A DNA stretch of 64,000 nt from Deroplatys truncata (GCA_030765065.1 CM060989.1:58728001-58792000); one strand, 5' to 3'; positions 22,276-33,032 are shown, counted from the first letter of the stretch. The notes: a model not told the origin generated them from the letters alone. Numbers and translations are program-made.

Positions 22276-23008
22276 TATGCCCCACTAGAAACATAATTAT
22301 AAATATTTATAACTTGTTTGGAAATTTGATAATTGTGTTTTTAGTCTCCTAAATCTTGGAACACACGCTATCACTTTCACTTAACACTTCACACGCATTT
22401 AACACACGACATATGTTTTATCTCGCCACTACTTACTGGCTCTGGTTTAATTAATTTAGATATTAATCTGATGTCACAAAATTTTTTTTTTTTTATAGCA
22501 AATACTTTACCCTAAATTATTTAATCACTGTTTCAAAATTGCTTACTTTCTTAAGTTGTTAACAAAAATTTATACATTTAAGATTTTTGTAATTATTACA
22601 CATATTTACCAAAATATTCACCCTCTACACAAATATTTATATCTCTTAAATCTAGGCACTGTTTCACATGTTCTATTTACTACATAAATATTTGTTTTTA
22701 ATTAGTTTTAACAATATTTTTTTGTTCTGAATTTATTATTATTTTAACAATACTTTTGGAATTGTATTTACGTACTTTTAATTTGATATCATATTAAGTT
22801 TCAATCTTTGCATTCTTAATTTTCAAATGTTGTTACAGTTACTAAAAATTTAATTTTTTTTTTTTTTAAACATTTCTCTTATTATTTTTTTATAATTTAT
22901 TTCTCTTTTCAAATGACATATAATTTTAGTTAACCCTCTTACGTTCCAATACATTTCTCTCCAAGTCATCTTTAACTATCCAGCATTTACTTTACATCTC
23001 ATTGCTAT
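22276..23008 (-). other. AT-rich 3' internal region of LTR-Lys1
   Basis: About 730 bp of very AT-rich sequence with poly-T runs (22481-22495, 22855-22868) between the ORF stop and the 3' LTR. No pol motif is seen in any frame. Confidence 0.7.
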
Positions 23009-23944
23009 TTACCCTCCTGGATCAAATTGTATGTGGCTAAACATTACTCGTAGCCGTAACCTAACCTTCAAATTATTGTTCATGAATAACCTCTCGTATT
23101 CATATGACATTTCGTTCCATGATAACATTTGAAAACAATCTACAGTTTCTTGAACTACACATCTTTTAACAACTTTCATTTTCAATTCTTCTACTATCTT
23201 TTTAATTTGAGAATACTCTGACAAATCTGTACTAAACTGTACTGGACTGGAGTTTTCATTTTGAACATCTTGGTACAATTTATTTCTTTGCATTACTGTC
23301 TCATTCTGTATTTCTGATATTTCCCCTCTGAAATTAACTTGCGCCTTATTCACATCTACATTCATAACCTCATTTATCTCTCTTAGCTCACTTGAAATAT
23401 TACTCATTTGACTTCCTAACTCTGTACATTCTACATTAACCTCACTTTTAGTATTAACCTCACTTTTTTTGTTACATATTTCCTTGCTCATGTCTAGCAT
23501 TTTCTTTGAAATTTCTCCTGTCTCACTTGCTATTACTTCCTTTTCATCACTCATTTTTGGCATACTACTATCTAGCTTAATAACTTTCTTTTCAATTTCT
23601 CCACTGCTTTGATCTACTTTTTGCTCTAATATCTCATTCCTCCTACCAATACTTTCTCTCCATTCCCTATTATCTTTTTTTATAGCTTCTATCAATTCCC
23701 TATGATCCTTATTCATATCTTTTCTTAATTGAACTATATTCTCATTCATCTTTTTTATCATATCCATAATCATTCTAGTATCAGAATTAATATTTCCTGC
23801 TATTCTATTCTTACTTTCTGCACTAACATTTCCTCCCTCCAATATTACATTGTTTGAGCTTTTTTTTGTAACCTGTATTGAATTACAGCTAACTGTTACA
23901 CTATCCCCTTCCATCATTGTTTCTTCTGTATTACTTGCATCCAT
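23009..23944 (-). CDS. Coiled-coil protein of LTR-Lys1, possibly gag-like
   Basis: An intact 311-codon frame, the only long ORF in the element. It starts at the ATG after the leader (MDASNTEETMMEG) and stops at a TAA in the element. Residues ~50-215 are rich in K, E, I, M and N with heptad-like spacing (for example MIKKMNENIVQLRKDMNK), which predicts long helices and coiled coil. The C-terminal ~65 residues are more basic and hydrophobic. No CCHC zinc knuckle, protease or reverse transcriptase motif is present. Its position after the primer site makes a structural gag-like role plausible. An element-specific oligomerising or silencing-related protein cannot be excluded. The open frame and near-identical LTRs suggest that it was recently under selection or simply young. 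Confidence 0.7.
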   Translation of the reverse strand: MDASNTEETMMEGDSVTVSCNSIQVTKKSSNNVILEGGNVSAESKNRIAGNINSDTRMIMDMIKKMNENIVQLRKDMNKDHRELIEAIKKDNREWRESIGRRNEILEQKVDQSSGEIEKKVIKLDSSMPKMSDEKEVIASETGEISKKMLDMSKEICNKKSEVNTKSEVNVECTELGSQMSNISSELREINEVMNVDVNKAQVNFRGEISEIQNETVMQRNKLYQDVQNENSSPVQFSTDLSEYSQIKKIVEELKMKVVKRCVVQETVDCFQMLSWNEMSYEYERLFMNNNLKVRLRLRVMFSHIQFDPGG

Positions 23945-24243
23945 TGTTTTTGTTTTCTAAAAAAAATTACTATATTCTGACCTTTTGTGACGCTGTCTGC
24001 TGATGTAGCCTTGATGTCCAGCGTTCTGCCCCTTTCTCCTAGATTTGTATGTCGCTTCTGCGCTGTGTCGTGATGAATCTACGTCGTTTCGATGTTTTCT
24101 TGTAGCTGAATTCCTTGTTGCATCGCAATCTCGGAATTACGATCGAAGTCAGTCGTCCCTTTCGTCTCTGGAATCTGCGTCTTGTAGACCATTTCACCGC
24201 TGTATTCCTGTTTACTCTGCTTCATTCCTTTCCTGGTCGCTTC

Positions 24244-24261
24244 GCCCCACGTTGGGCGCCA
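24244..24261 (-). promoter_or_regulatory. Second primer-binding site (tRNA-Lys)
   Basis: The plus strand GCCCCACGTTGGGCGCCA equals the 3' end of insect tRNA-Lys including CCA, so the minus strand is an 18-base complement. It lies 3 bases inside the end of an extra copy of the LTR terminus (24265-24350). Confidence 0.85.
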
Positions 24262-24264
24262 ATT

Positions 24265-24350
24265 TGATGCGGTATAGCTTACGTATTCTGTTTTACGTAA
24301 ATTATTATATCTTGAAGATCTTATAGTTAGCCCCACGTTGGGCGCCAATT
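24265..24350 (-). repeat. 86-bp duplicated LTR-end plus primer-site unit
   Basis: Repeats the last 66 bp of the LTR together with a primer-binding site. The next 86-87 bp (24351-24437), inside the LTR, is the same unit with a decayed site (GCTCCACGTTGTGGTGCCA). Read on the minus strand the order is: decayed site, LTR end, intact site, LTR end, intact site. Confidence 0.9.
24330..24347 (-). promoter_or_regulatory. First primer-binding site (tRNA-Lys)
   Basis: Identical 18-base tRNA-Lys complement, 3 bases from the inner edge of the 5' LTR at 24351. That is the position expected of the site actually used to make the present LTRs. Confidence 0.88.
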
Positions 24351-25375
24351 TGATGCGGTATAGCTTACGTATTCTGTTTTACGTAAATTATTATATCTTG
24401 AAGATCTTATAGTTAGCTCCACGTTGTGGTGCCAATTTACGAGAGCAAATATGTGTTTACTTCACGCGAAACCATCTTGTGTGACGTCATACGTTGGTTG
24501 ATTCATTTGTTCTGTTTGTAGATTCCTCTGGCGTAGCAATTTGTATCAGTTTTAAATGTCCACCGGCTAGCTATCATCTGATCTGGGTAGGCATGTTTTT
24601 CTTACAGGTTGTGAAGCGGAAAGGAATCTTTTATCCAAAAATTACTAGTGAAGAAATGTGTTTTATAATGTTTTATTGTCGAACACGTGCACTAACACTT
24701 TCACAGATTTATCTAGATAATCGCCATACTGAAACTGTTTATAATAACTTCTTATCACTTTTAACTCACGTACTTCAACTTTATATATTCAACTGTATAA
24801 TACTTTATAAGATTTCTTGTACTTCTGCTGCGCGTAACTTGACGAAATGAACTGCGATACCGACGTGGAGAGTACGGAGAATTTTGTAGAACTGGTGACG
24901 ATGTGTAATGTGTTGAGAATCTTGTTGCACTGGGGACGATGTATAATGTTTTGAGAATCTTGCCGAACTGGGGGACACGCTACCTTGAATCTACACTATT
25001 TATAGGCTTGCCTCAAGATACGCCTAATGATTATAAATGAAATGCTATTGGCTAATAAAACGCGCCAACATTAGCGTCTATTTTAACATCCAATGAAAAC
25101 CACTAATACATATTTCTTTTAAGGAACATTCTGGGAGCTTTTACCGAAAAGGCGCGAAACATTACGTAACTTCCTGGTTCCCGGTAACGATAAACAACTC
25201 ATTCCTTGCTGCAGTATTGCGTTATTGTTAACAGTTTCAGTAGAGCCGTATATTATTATTTACCAATAATATTTACAATTATTAAACCTCTGAAATCAAT
25301 GTTACATAAAAATACATATTCATATTAAAATAATTATTTACATTTGAGTAATTTGTGATACAAATTACCGTATCA
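24351..25375 (-). repeat. 5' LTR of LTR-Lys1
   Basis: About 99.5% identical to 21250-22275. It contains a pair of ~38-bp direct repeats near 24897-24972 (ACGATGTGTAATGTGTTGAG and ACGATGTATAATGTTTTGAG) just downstream of the TATA box. A decayed primer site lies at 24416-24434. Confidence 0.92.
24997..25004 (-). promoter_or_regulatory. TATA box of LTR-Lys1
   Basis: TATAAATA on the minus strand, about 370 bp from the LTR start. Transcription would begin about 30 bp downstream, near 24968, inside the 38-bp repeats. The 3' LTR has the same box at 21897-21904. Confidence 0.6.
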
Positions 25376-25959
25376 TCGTTCACATTGAAATAGTATATTG
25401 CGATACAAGTGCGGTAAGTGCAAAGTGCATAGTGAATAATAGAAATGCGTGAAAATAAAATTAATCACTGTCAGCTGTTCAAAAGCAGTATCAAGGTCGA
25501 CCGCCCTAGGTTCTGCAAAATGGTGATCGATTAGTCACGTCAGAGAGTGTTGACCAAGTCAACAACTGAAGGTGACATTGCGTCGAACGAGTTATATTTA
25601 AATGCTGCATGAATTAAATCGTAAGTAAATGCTAACAAATATAAAGAAGTAATGACGGCAAGACTTAAATGGTAAAACCCAACTATCGAATATGATTATA
25701 TTGCTTGTGTGCAACAATAAATATACACATCAATAGTTGGAGAATTAAATATATTTTATCACACCTGCAGTAAAAATGCAAAACGCATAGAATGCAGGAG
25801 TTTCAACTTCCCATGCATGATAAGCATGGACGGGAAATGGACAAAAAGAACCACTATCGTCGATAAAAGAGATTATGTACACGCATTAAAACGAACAAGA
25901 ACTGCTAAAGGAGTTAAACTAATACAAAATTCTGGCATGTGAATGTAACAATAAGTTTT
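25376..25959. other. No gene recognised
   Basis: Flank of the LTR element, starting with its TCGT duplication. A short stretch at 25933-25950 (CATGTGAATGTAACAAT) resembles a HINE hairpin. Nothing else is seen. Confidence 0.45.
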
Positions 25960-26790
25960 TACTTTCTCTACTACGTATAATAAGCAGGGGAAGTATTGTA
26001 TTCCACCCAAAAATTCGATACCGAGATATCACCGGAAACATGTTTTGAGACCCCCTGAATCCAAAAAAATCATTTTTGGAAACATGTCCGTGTGTGTGTG
26101 TCTGTGAACAGCATAATTCAGAAACGAACAGTCGGATGAACACCAAACTTCGTATTTAGCTTCAGTATCTTCCAGAGATGCGACACAAAGGTTTTCAAGA
26201 AAATTCCCCCAACCCAGATTACCCTTTACATGGAAGATTTATCGAAAATTTTAATTTTCTCAAAAATGGCTCTAACTATTTTGATTAAAATATCATATGT
26301 TTAAGATATTTTTATGACAAATGGAATGTATATCTCGAATTTTCTCGGAATATCTCCAAAAGTATTCTTCATTGTGAACTACTTTTGCATAACTGGTAAA
26401 ACATAAGAGATAGACAAAATTTTACTACACCAAAAATGTAGGTCGCGTTAAAGTACACAATTTACGTTATATACGTTTTTGTTGTTGAGTGAACCATTTT
26501 CGAGATATTGCTTGTTATTCCCTTAAATTTTCCAATACTTTTTCTCAAATGGGAATTCGTTATTCATTTTTTTATGTCCTGGACATACAAAGAGAATGGA
26601 ATGCTCCACATAACAACCAGCTCTTAAAATATTTGAATATCGCTTAAATACTACCATATTCCCCTTGCACCTACAAGAAAATTAGCAATAAGATTAACAT
26701 CTCGATTAACATGAAGCATATGGAGAATAAGCGTTTGTAAAAATAGTTTGTACAAGAGTAGGGAAAGTCAAGTGAGTGTAACAGAACAGA
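25960..26790 (+). mobile_element. HINE-like element, full length
   Basis: Complete in plus orientation: ACTTTCTCTACTACGTATAA at the 5' end, 5' block, GT microsatellite (26091-26100), full body, inverted inner repeat AAGAGTAGGGAAAGT and the hairpin region. The hairpin is slightly mutated (AAGTGAGTGTAACAGA). Confidence 0.85.
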
Positions 26791-26856
26791 TCTTGGTATC
26801 AAATTTTTGGGTGGTATACAATACTTCCCCTACTTACTATACATAGTAGAGAAAGT
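26791..26856 (-). mobile_element. HINE-like 5'-end fragment, inverted
   Basis: Sixty-six bases of the 5' end in minus orientation (GGGTGGTATACAATACTTCC to CATAGTAGAGAAAGT). They follow the preceding copy directly, giving it matching 5' ends on both sides. Confidence 0.75.
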
Positions 26857-27728
26857 AAAAATGGTTTGACAGGATGAGACGGTGTATACAATGCAGTGAA
26901 GAATATTTTGAAAAGATGCAATGATCAGATGTATATTTTTAATATTTTATTGCGCCCATTCTCAAAACTTCCGGAGTTACCTTATGTGCTAGTGGTTATA
27001 CGCTAATTTCATTAATTGTGTTAAATATTGTATTACTTAGTTATTGCTTATGTGATGAATGTGGTCATTTATTTCTTGAAGAACGCCCGGTATCTAGGAA
27101 AGGTTGGGCAGTATAGATATAGATAGTTTTAGAGTATGATTCTGCCCTAAATCACATATAATGCTATCCAGGTACGCATTTTTAATGCTTGTTTTTTCAA
27201 CTATTAGTTTTTTCTGTACATTAAAGCTTTTCATTTGAAAACTAGTTGACAAAATTACATGAAAATTTTTGTTAGTGAATCCAAATGCAGGCTTGTTAAT
27301 GTGAATCACCAACGTTTACATAATATTCACATATTTTTTGTAAAAAAAATTAAATATGCCAAAGTATTTTATATTTTAATTTTTATAAATAACATTTTTC
27401 AATTTAAAGGCAACCTACTCCACAAAAGAACTGGTGGTTCAGATAAATTCTAAGAGTGGTTTTAGCAGGTTTTACATTATGAAATCCCTAAGATAAATGA
27501 GAAAGGTAATTAAAATTACAGACATGTATAACTATAATAAGCAATTAATATAGCTGGTAATATAAAAACAATGTGAAATTTAAATTTTAACTACAATCTG
27601 ATTAATAGATAGCTCCATATTATTCAGTTAATTTTCATGAAGATTGCTTGAATAATTCAGAAGTTACACATTTTTGTATCTAGTAACAGGAAGTGATTAC
27701 TCCAACAGTTAATCACCCCTTTTTCCTG
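26857..27728. other. No feature recognised
   Basis: Very AT-rich, with short ORFs of low complexity only. Confidence 0.45.
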
Positions 27729-28005
27729 TCGTCCTCCGTGGTGTAGTGGTTACCATGCTAGCCTCTAGTTCCCGAGGTCGTGGGAAGGGCGATGGATTTT
27801 TTCGGCGTAAAAATGCTTAGCGTGACTTCCTTCGGAAGGGAAGTAAAGCCGGTGATCCCGTGTGTAGATTTACGGCATGTAAAAGAACCTCAAGTTTGAT
27901 AAAGAGGCCTCTGAGTAAAATTACCGGTCTTTCACGCCCAATATAGAATGGGACGCTAAGGACCCAGCAGTTAAGGAGCGTCCATAAATAAAACTCAATT
28001 TAATT
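27729..28005 (+). repeat. SINE-A copy, near full length
   Basis: Begins with the tRNA-like head: A box (GTGGTGTAGTGGTTACCATG) then GTTCCCGAGGTCG. The B-box stretch is largely deleted here. The body and the AATAAAACTCAATTTAATT tail are intact. This copy best shows the family's orientation. Confidence 0.88.
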
Positions 28006-28642
28006 GTACCCCTTTTCCCTGCGCGTTAACACATGTAAAAATGTCTGCATCCAGCCCTTAGTGACAAGAGCTTTACCCGTATTGTTCAACAGCACCGGGT
28101 GGTTGTTGTGTTAACCAGTTGGAATCTGATATGGCCGAACTTCAATATCTGTTTGTGTAAAGTAGGCTCCAGTAAACAAAAGTTCAATTCTCCTTCCCTC
28201 TCTTTCGAGCGAGAAGAACAAACTCTCATCAAAACAGTAGCTTTAATGGAAAAGGATTTTTTTTGTTACTTAACAGAAAAGATTACATCTTCACTTTCCT
28301 AATCCCAGAGCCTTTCATTTCGAGAAATCTTTCTCAGGAACTACTTTGCATTTACTCGAAGCAAAGAAATGACGCCGAAGAAGCAATCACAGAGGCTGAA
28401 GGTGGAGGGGGTTGCAACCAACTGAGATTTTCAATAGTTATCTTAGAATCTCTTGCCGTGGACTCGAATGCTAACGTTACGTCATCAACAAGAAGCCAGT
28501 TCAATGTGAATTCATCTATGTAGTATACACATAACAACACGAGAAGCCGTTATTTCTCAGTTATCGAAGTTGGATAAGTAATTGATGTTACGTAGTACAA
28601 TATGGGCTAACTTCAAACCAAACATTCCATTTTTATTTTACT
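28006..28642. other. No feature recognised
   Basis: No repeat match. The 86-codon ORF at 28263-28523 shows no known motif. Confidence 0.4.
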
Positions 28643-28822
28643 AACAGGTACACTCGCTTCACTTTATGTCGCCATTGCAGCTTTGGGAGGCATTTTAATG
28701 GCCTTCACAGGTGGAGTACGTATAGCAGTTAGGAAGTCTATGTATTTGTTTACCTTTTCGCGCTGCAGTGCATGTTTTACGTGCACAATTCTAGACTGTA
28801 CACATATGAATATATAACTTGG
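28643..28822 (+). other. Exon-like arm (left) of an inverted pair
   Basis: The plus frame reads GTLASLYVAIAALGGILMAF then TGGV, a possible single membrane helix. It is preceded by a fair splice acceptor (TTTATTTTACTAACAG) and followed by GTACGT as a possible donor. The same ~170 bp, including the putative intron part, recurs inverted at 30703-30897. Differences keep the residues similar (GTLACIYAVTAALGSILLAF). It may be a captured exon or a conserved piece of an unrecognised element. Confidence 0.4.
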
Positions 28823-28892
28823 AACAAAAGTTTTATTCGTCATTACTTTTAACAACCATGTTTAAACACAGAAAGAGCCAAAAAACTACAAA

Positions 28893-30240
28893 CCGGCTGC
28901 GCGGTGTTCTTCCTGTCCGCGTCCTCGGCGCTCGTTGCCGTCTGCTGCTATCATAGAAAGGCGCGGATGAAATCATACAACATTTTAAAAACTACTTTTA
29001 AAGCCTTTACTTACCAACTTCATGAAAGGAGATGCTGAAACCGGCCACCGTCGTTGTCTATACATTTTTGGCACCTCTTTAGGTAATCGTCCATCACTCG
29101 CCGTAGTTCACGTTGAGAAATGCTGGCAATTTCCTGGCGGATATTTTGTTTTAATTCTTCCAGGATGTGTGGGTTTGTTTTGTACACTTTATGTTTTAAG
29201 TTACCCCAGAGATAGAAATCACAGGGGGTTAGATCGGAGGACCGAGGGAGCCACAAATCTCTACTAATAATTCTGTCTTCAAACATATTTCCAATTGTTC
29301 TCATCGAAATATTGTCCGTAAGAGCTGTTGCAGAGTCTTGTTGAAAAAAGGCAAAAGCACTGTTAATTCTCTAAAAAACAAAATGGGGCAAAATTGTATT
29401 CACGTATGTACGGGCGTCAACTGTTGACCCGAACAAAATTGGCCTATAACTCTTTCTCCGCTCATGGCGCACCAAACACCAATTTTCTCGTCATGAAGGA
29501 GTACTTCATAAACATTAGGTTTGTCAGAGCTACAATAAGGATTATTTTGTGTACACACACATCCATGAAGGTGGAACCAAGCCTCGCCTGCGAAACATAT
29601 TACATATGGGTCTATTTCGTCATTGTGTACACTATTGAGACTCCACTCACAAAATGTGTGCCTAATTACGGGATCCCCTGATTGAAGAGCATGTGCCACA
29701 GTTATTTTATATGGTTTTAACTTCAGCAATTTGGTAGCTCTTCGCGCAGAGCCATAAGAAATGCCTGCCTGTTGTGAAAGACGCCTAAGCGATTTTTGGG
29801 GGTAATTCTCCAAAAGATGACCGATGTTTCTTCGGTAAGAACCGTACGGCGTCTTTTAGATTTCTTAGCCTGAACACTTCCTGTGGCCTGAAATTTATTG
29901 TAAAGTTCGTGGATTGTTGTACCGTCTGGAACTTTTGTAGCTGGAAATCTTTCTGCAAATCTTACTTTCGCTTGGAGAGCTGACCGAGTTAACACATACG
30001 AATCATAAATAAATACATGCTGTGCAGTAGAAAACATGTACTGAGGCACAATATACTTTGTGACAAGTACAGGATAAAATAATAAATAACTCGTAATAAC
30101 TGAACTACATCACATCACCGTCAACTCAATACTGCACTTCACACTGCACAGCAAAACCACGTCAACACGCGACCTTGTTTATAGCAGTAGTGCGTTATCA
30201 TGTTTCCACATGCCCAGTGGAAAAAGCACCGCGCAGCCGG
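28893..30240 (-). mobile_element. Tc1/mariner-like element with DUF4817-type transposase
   Basis: Inverted ends CCGGCTGCGCGGTGTTCTTC at the left and, read from the right, CCGGCTGCGCGGTGCTTTTTC enclose 1,348 bp. No clear TA duplication is visible at either edge. The two exon-like arms lie outside it on both sides. Confidence 0.75.
29020..30049 (-). pseudogene. DUF4817-type transposase, broken
   Basis: Three out-of-phase pieces. The N-terminus has the helix-turn-helix region (RFAERFPATKVPDGTTIHEL). A second DNA-binding part follows (KSLRRLSQQAGISYGSARRA). The catalytic part contains AGEAWFHLHG, FFQQDSATALTD and LPRSSDLTPCDFYLWG. The second and third aspartates remain. The first (normally DEAWF) is G here, so catalysis is lost even without the frameshifts near 29,770 and 29,340. 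Confidence 0.8.
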
Positions 30241-30269
30241 CACTCCCATTACATATCCATATAAAATCC

Positions 30270-30665
30270 TGTTATGCACAATATCTATAAGAAAAAAATA
30301 TGTTTAATGGCAAAACAGTGTAAAACTGAAGTAAGTTATACTTTTTCTCTCAAAGAGCACACATTTACTAGACATTATTTTAATAATTTGTCCAATACCT
30401 GACTTACCCCCTAGGCACTGAATCACTCGCCCTCTGGGAACAATGTCATGAAATTCGGGAACATTTGCGTTTAGAGCCAGAGTTCTTCCAGCAGCGCAGT
30501 CGAATAAATCAAATACTGGACAAGAATGAAGATTGGAGAGATTATCAATATAATGTCTAGTAAATATGTCCTCTATGAGAATAAAAAGTATAATATATCT
30601 CATATTTACATTATGTTGGTGTTAATTTTTTTTCGTGGAGATATTGTGCAAAACAGGATTTTATT
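30270..30665. mobile_element. Fold-back MITE
   Basis: Ends AAAATCCTGTTATGCACAAT and, from the right, AAAATCCTGTTTTGCACAAT. Similarity continues inward in patches (TTTACTAGACATTAT on both arms) for over 100 bp, leaving a short unique centre. No transposase. The 99-codon ORF across it reads the arms and is not considered a gene. Confidence 0.7.
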
Positions 30666-30702
30666 TAGTTTTAAATATAATTATTATAAGTGATTACGAG
30701 TG

Positions 30703-30897
30703 TAACTATTGCTTAAAATTATATAATCATATGTAAATAATCTAGAATTGTGCACGTAAAACAGGCCGCCACCACATGCGCGAAAAGGTAAACACATACA
30801 CACACACCTCCTCCGTGCAGTACATACTCCACCTGTGAAGGCCAGTAGAATGCTTCCCAAAGCTGCGGTGACGGCATAAATGCAAGCGAGTGTACCT
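30703..30897 (-). other. Exon-like arm (right) of an inverted pair
   Basis: Inverted relative of 28643-28822. The minus frame gives GTLACIYAVTAALGSILLAF then TGGV, followed by GTATGT as a possible donor. On its other side it runs straight into the 5' part of a HINE-like element, so no acceptor is present here. Confidence 0.4.
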
Positions 30898-31325
30898 AGC
30901 AGGTAGAGGAAGTATTGCATGCCACCAAAACTGAACATTGAGATTTCACTGGAAATTCATGTTTGGAAGCCCGCTGCAAAGGCATTTCAGAAAAAGGCCT
31001 GCGCTCACGTCCGTGCGTGAAGAGCACTCAAAATGGAAATTTCGGATAAACTCACAAATTTATTTACGTTCAGTATCTTACAAAGATGCGACAAGAAGAT
31101 TTTCACGAAAATCCCCTCCACCTCAAGCTACTGTTTACACGGATCATTTTTGGAAATGTTTTAATTTATCAAATTTGGCTCTAACGCTAATGATTAAATG
31201 CCAAATTTAATGCATATCTTGAATTTTCTGGGAGTGGCCTATAAAATCCTCTTCATCCGGACGAAATTATATACACCTTTGTACAGCTGGTAAACCATAG
31301 GGAGCAAAAATTTAATACGTACTAT
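30898..31325 (+). mobile_element. HINE-like element, diverged, truncated
   Basis: Starts at GGTAGAGGAAGTATTGCATG, continues through the 5' block and body, and stops before the hairpin part. It lacks the CA/GT microsatellite. Confidence 0.65.
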
Positions 31326-31380
31326 GATTTCAAATAATTCTATGGCATCAGCCATTTCGTTAGCTGTTATGCTGCATTTG

Positions 31381-33027
31381 CAGGGTGTCTACTACTTGAA
31401 GGTTTAAAATTCCAGTATAATTCCAGTACTTTCAGTTTAAGTTTTGACAAAATTCCAGAAGTGGATCGAGTCATATTGTAGTAAAAATGCAGCAGTATTC
31501 AAATGCGTATTGTAACTAGTTTAACATCTTTACTGTTTTATTTGTTTCCACAGCCACAACATGAAGCTGCCATACTCATGTTGAACACTGGGTTTTTAAA
31601 TCTTTTATTGACCATTTAATCCAATTTACTCTCTGCATTCTTTGTGAAATTATTGTACAATGCCCTTTAATATTTTTATGCTAAATACTCCCCTTTACAT
31701 CATAGAACTGCAATGTCATAAAACTCCCATGCTAGTCATAATAATGGAATGTACTGATGTTAATACAAATGGGAATGAAATATCAACATATTTTGTATTT
31801 CTTATATTAGCCTCCCCCACGCCCTCCCCTGCAAAAATCCTCAAAATTCTGGAAATAATGCAGAGCCTTTAAAAAAACATTGTCCAAATGTTTGAGTCAT
31901 TTTACATACTATAAAAATTATGAAGCAATAGATATCATGCAAAACAATAACATTAAAACAAATCTGATGTGTTACCTCACATGACTTTCTCTACTCTTGT
32001 ACAAACTATTTATACAAACGATTATGCTCCATCTACTTCATGTTAATCGAGATAAACATTTGCAGACTCTATCTTATTGCTAATTTTCTTGTAGATGTAA
32101 GGGAATATATATTTACAAGGGCAATTTGGAAATACAGTAGCCTTTAAGCACATACATATCTCTTAATAGCTGGTTGCTAGGTGCAGCACCATTGCCTTTC
32201 CCACAGATTAATACTCTTTGCATATCCAAGACAAAAAAATGAATAACGAATTCCCATTTGAGAAAATAAGTATTGAAAAATTTAAGGGAATAACAAGCAA
32301 TATCTCGAAAATGGCTCACTCAACAATAAAAATGTATATGACATAAATTGTGTATTTTAACGCGATCTACATTTTTTGTGTAGTAAAATTTTGTCTATCT
32401 CTTATGGTTTACCAGTTATGCAAAAGTAGTTCACAATGATGAATATTTTTGGAGACATTCCCAGGAAATTCAAGATATACATTTTATTTGTCATAAAAAT
32501 ATCCTAAACATATGATATTTTAATCAAAATCGTTACAGCCATTTTTGAGAAAATTATAATTTTCGAAAAATCTTCCATGTAAAGGGTAATCTGGGGTGGG
32601 GGGTTTCCTTGAAAACCTTCGTGTCGCATCTCTGGAAGATACTGAACCTAAATACCAAGTTTGGTGTTTATCCGACTGTCGTTTCTGAGTTATGCTGTTC
32701 ACAGACACACGGACATGTTTCCAAAAATGCTTTTTTTGGATTCAGGGGGTCTCAAAACATGTATTTCCGGTGAAATCTCGGTATCGAATTTTTGGGTGGA
32801 ATACAGTACTTCCCCTACTTACTATACGTAGTAGAGAAAGTAATACTTATTTGATTGACAAGAACTTCCAAGAACTAAATACCTGAAAATTAATTCGGAA
32901 TAAATAAATACTATATGGATATTTCACCCAATTTTTCCAGTATATAATCACAAATTCGAGTACAATTTCAGTATATCCAGTAAGTGAAAAAAATTCAAGT
33001 ATATTTCCAGTATACCCTGACAACCTG
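31381..33027. mobile_element. MITE split by a HINE-like insertion
   Basis: Left end CAGGGTGTCTACTACTTG and, from the right, CAGGTTGTCAGGGTATACTGG. Both are followed by CCAGTAT-rich sequence. ATTTG flanks both sides (31376-31380, 33028-33032). Without the insertion at 31963-32841 the element is about 770 bp. The CAGGGTGTC-type end recalls hAT-related MITEs, but a 5-bp duplication would be unusual for hAT. Confidence 0.4.
31963..32841 (-). mobile_element. HINE-like element, full length
   Basis: TCTGATGTGTTACCTCACATG at the left, full body, very short CA run (32700-32710), and CTATACGTAGTAGAGAAAGT at the right. One of the best-preserved copies. Confidence 0.85.
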
Positions 33028-33032
33028 ATTTG

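Larger units (their letters stand above)
21250..25375 (-). mobile_element. Young LTR retrotransposon without pol (LTR-Lys1)
   Basis: Two LTRs of 1,026 and 1,025 bp in direct orientation enclose about 2.1 kb. TCGT at 21246-21249 and 25376-25379 is an exact 4-bp target duplication, as in many Ty3/Gypsy elements. The LTRs start TGAT and end ATCA and differ by about five substitutions and one indel, so insertion was recent. Orientation comes from the tRNA-Lys primer site beside the right-hand (5') LTR. The interior encodes one protein and lacks protease, reverse transcriptase, RNase H and integrase. It must depend on enzymes from another element. Confidence 0.9.

Noticed and set aside
24079..24348. 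89-codon minus ORF across the primer sites
   Set aside because: It reads the duplicated LTR end and leader (MAPNVGLTI.. and NWRPTWGEA.. come from primer sites); position and repeats explain it.
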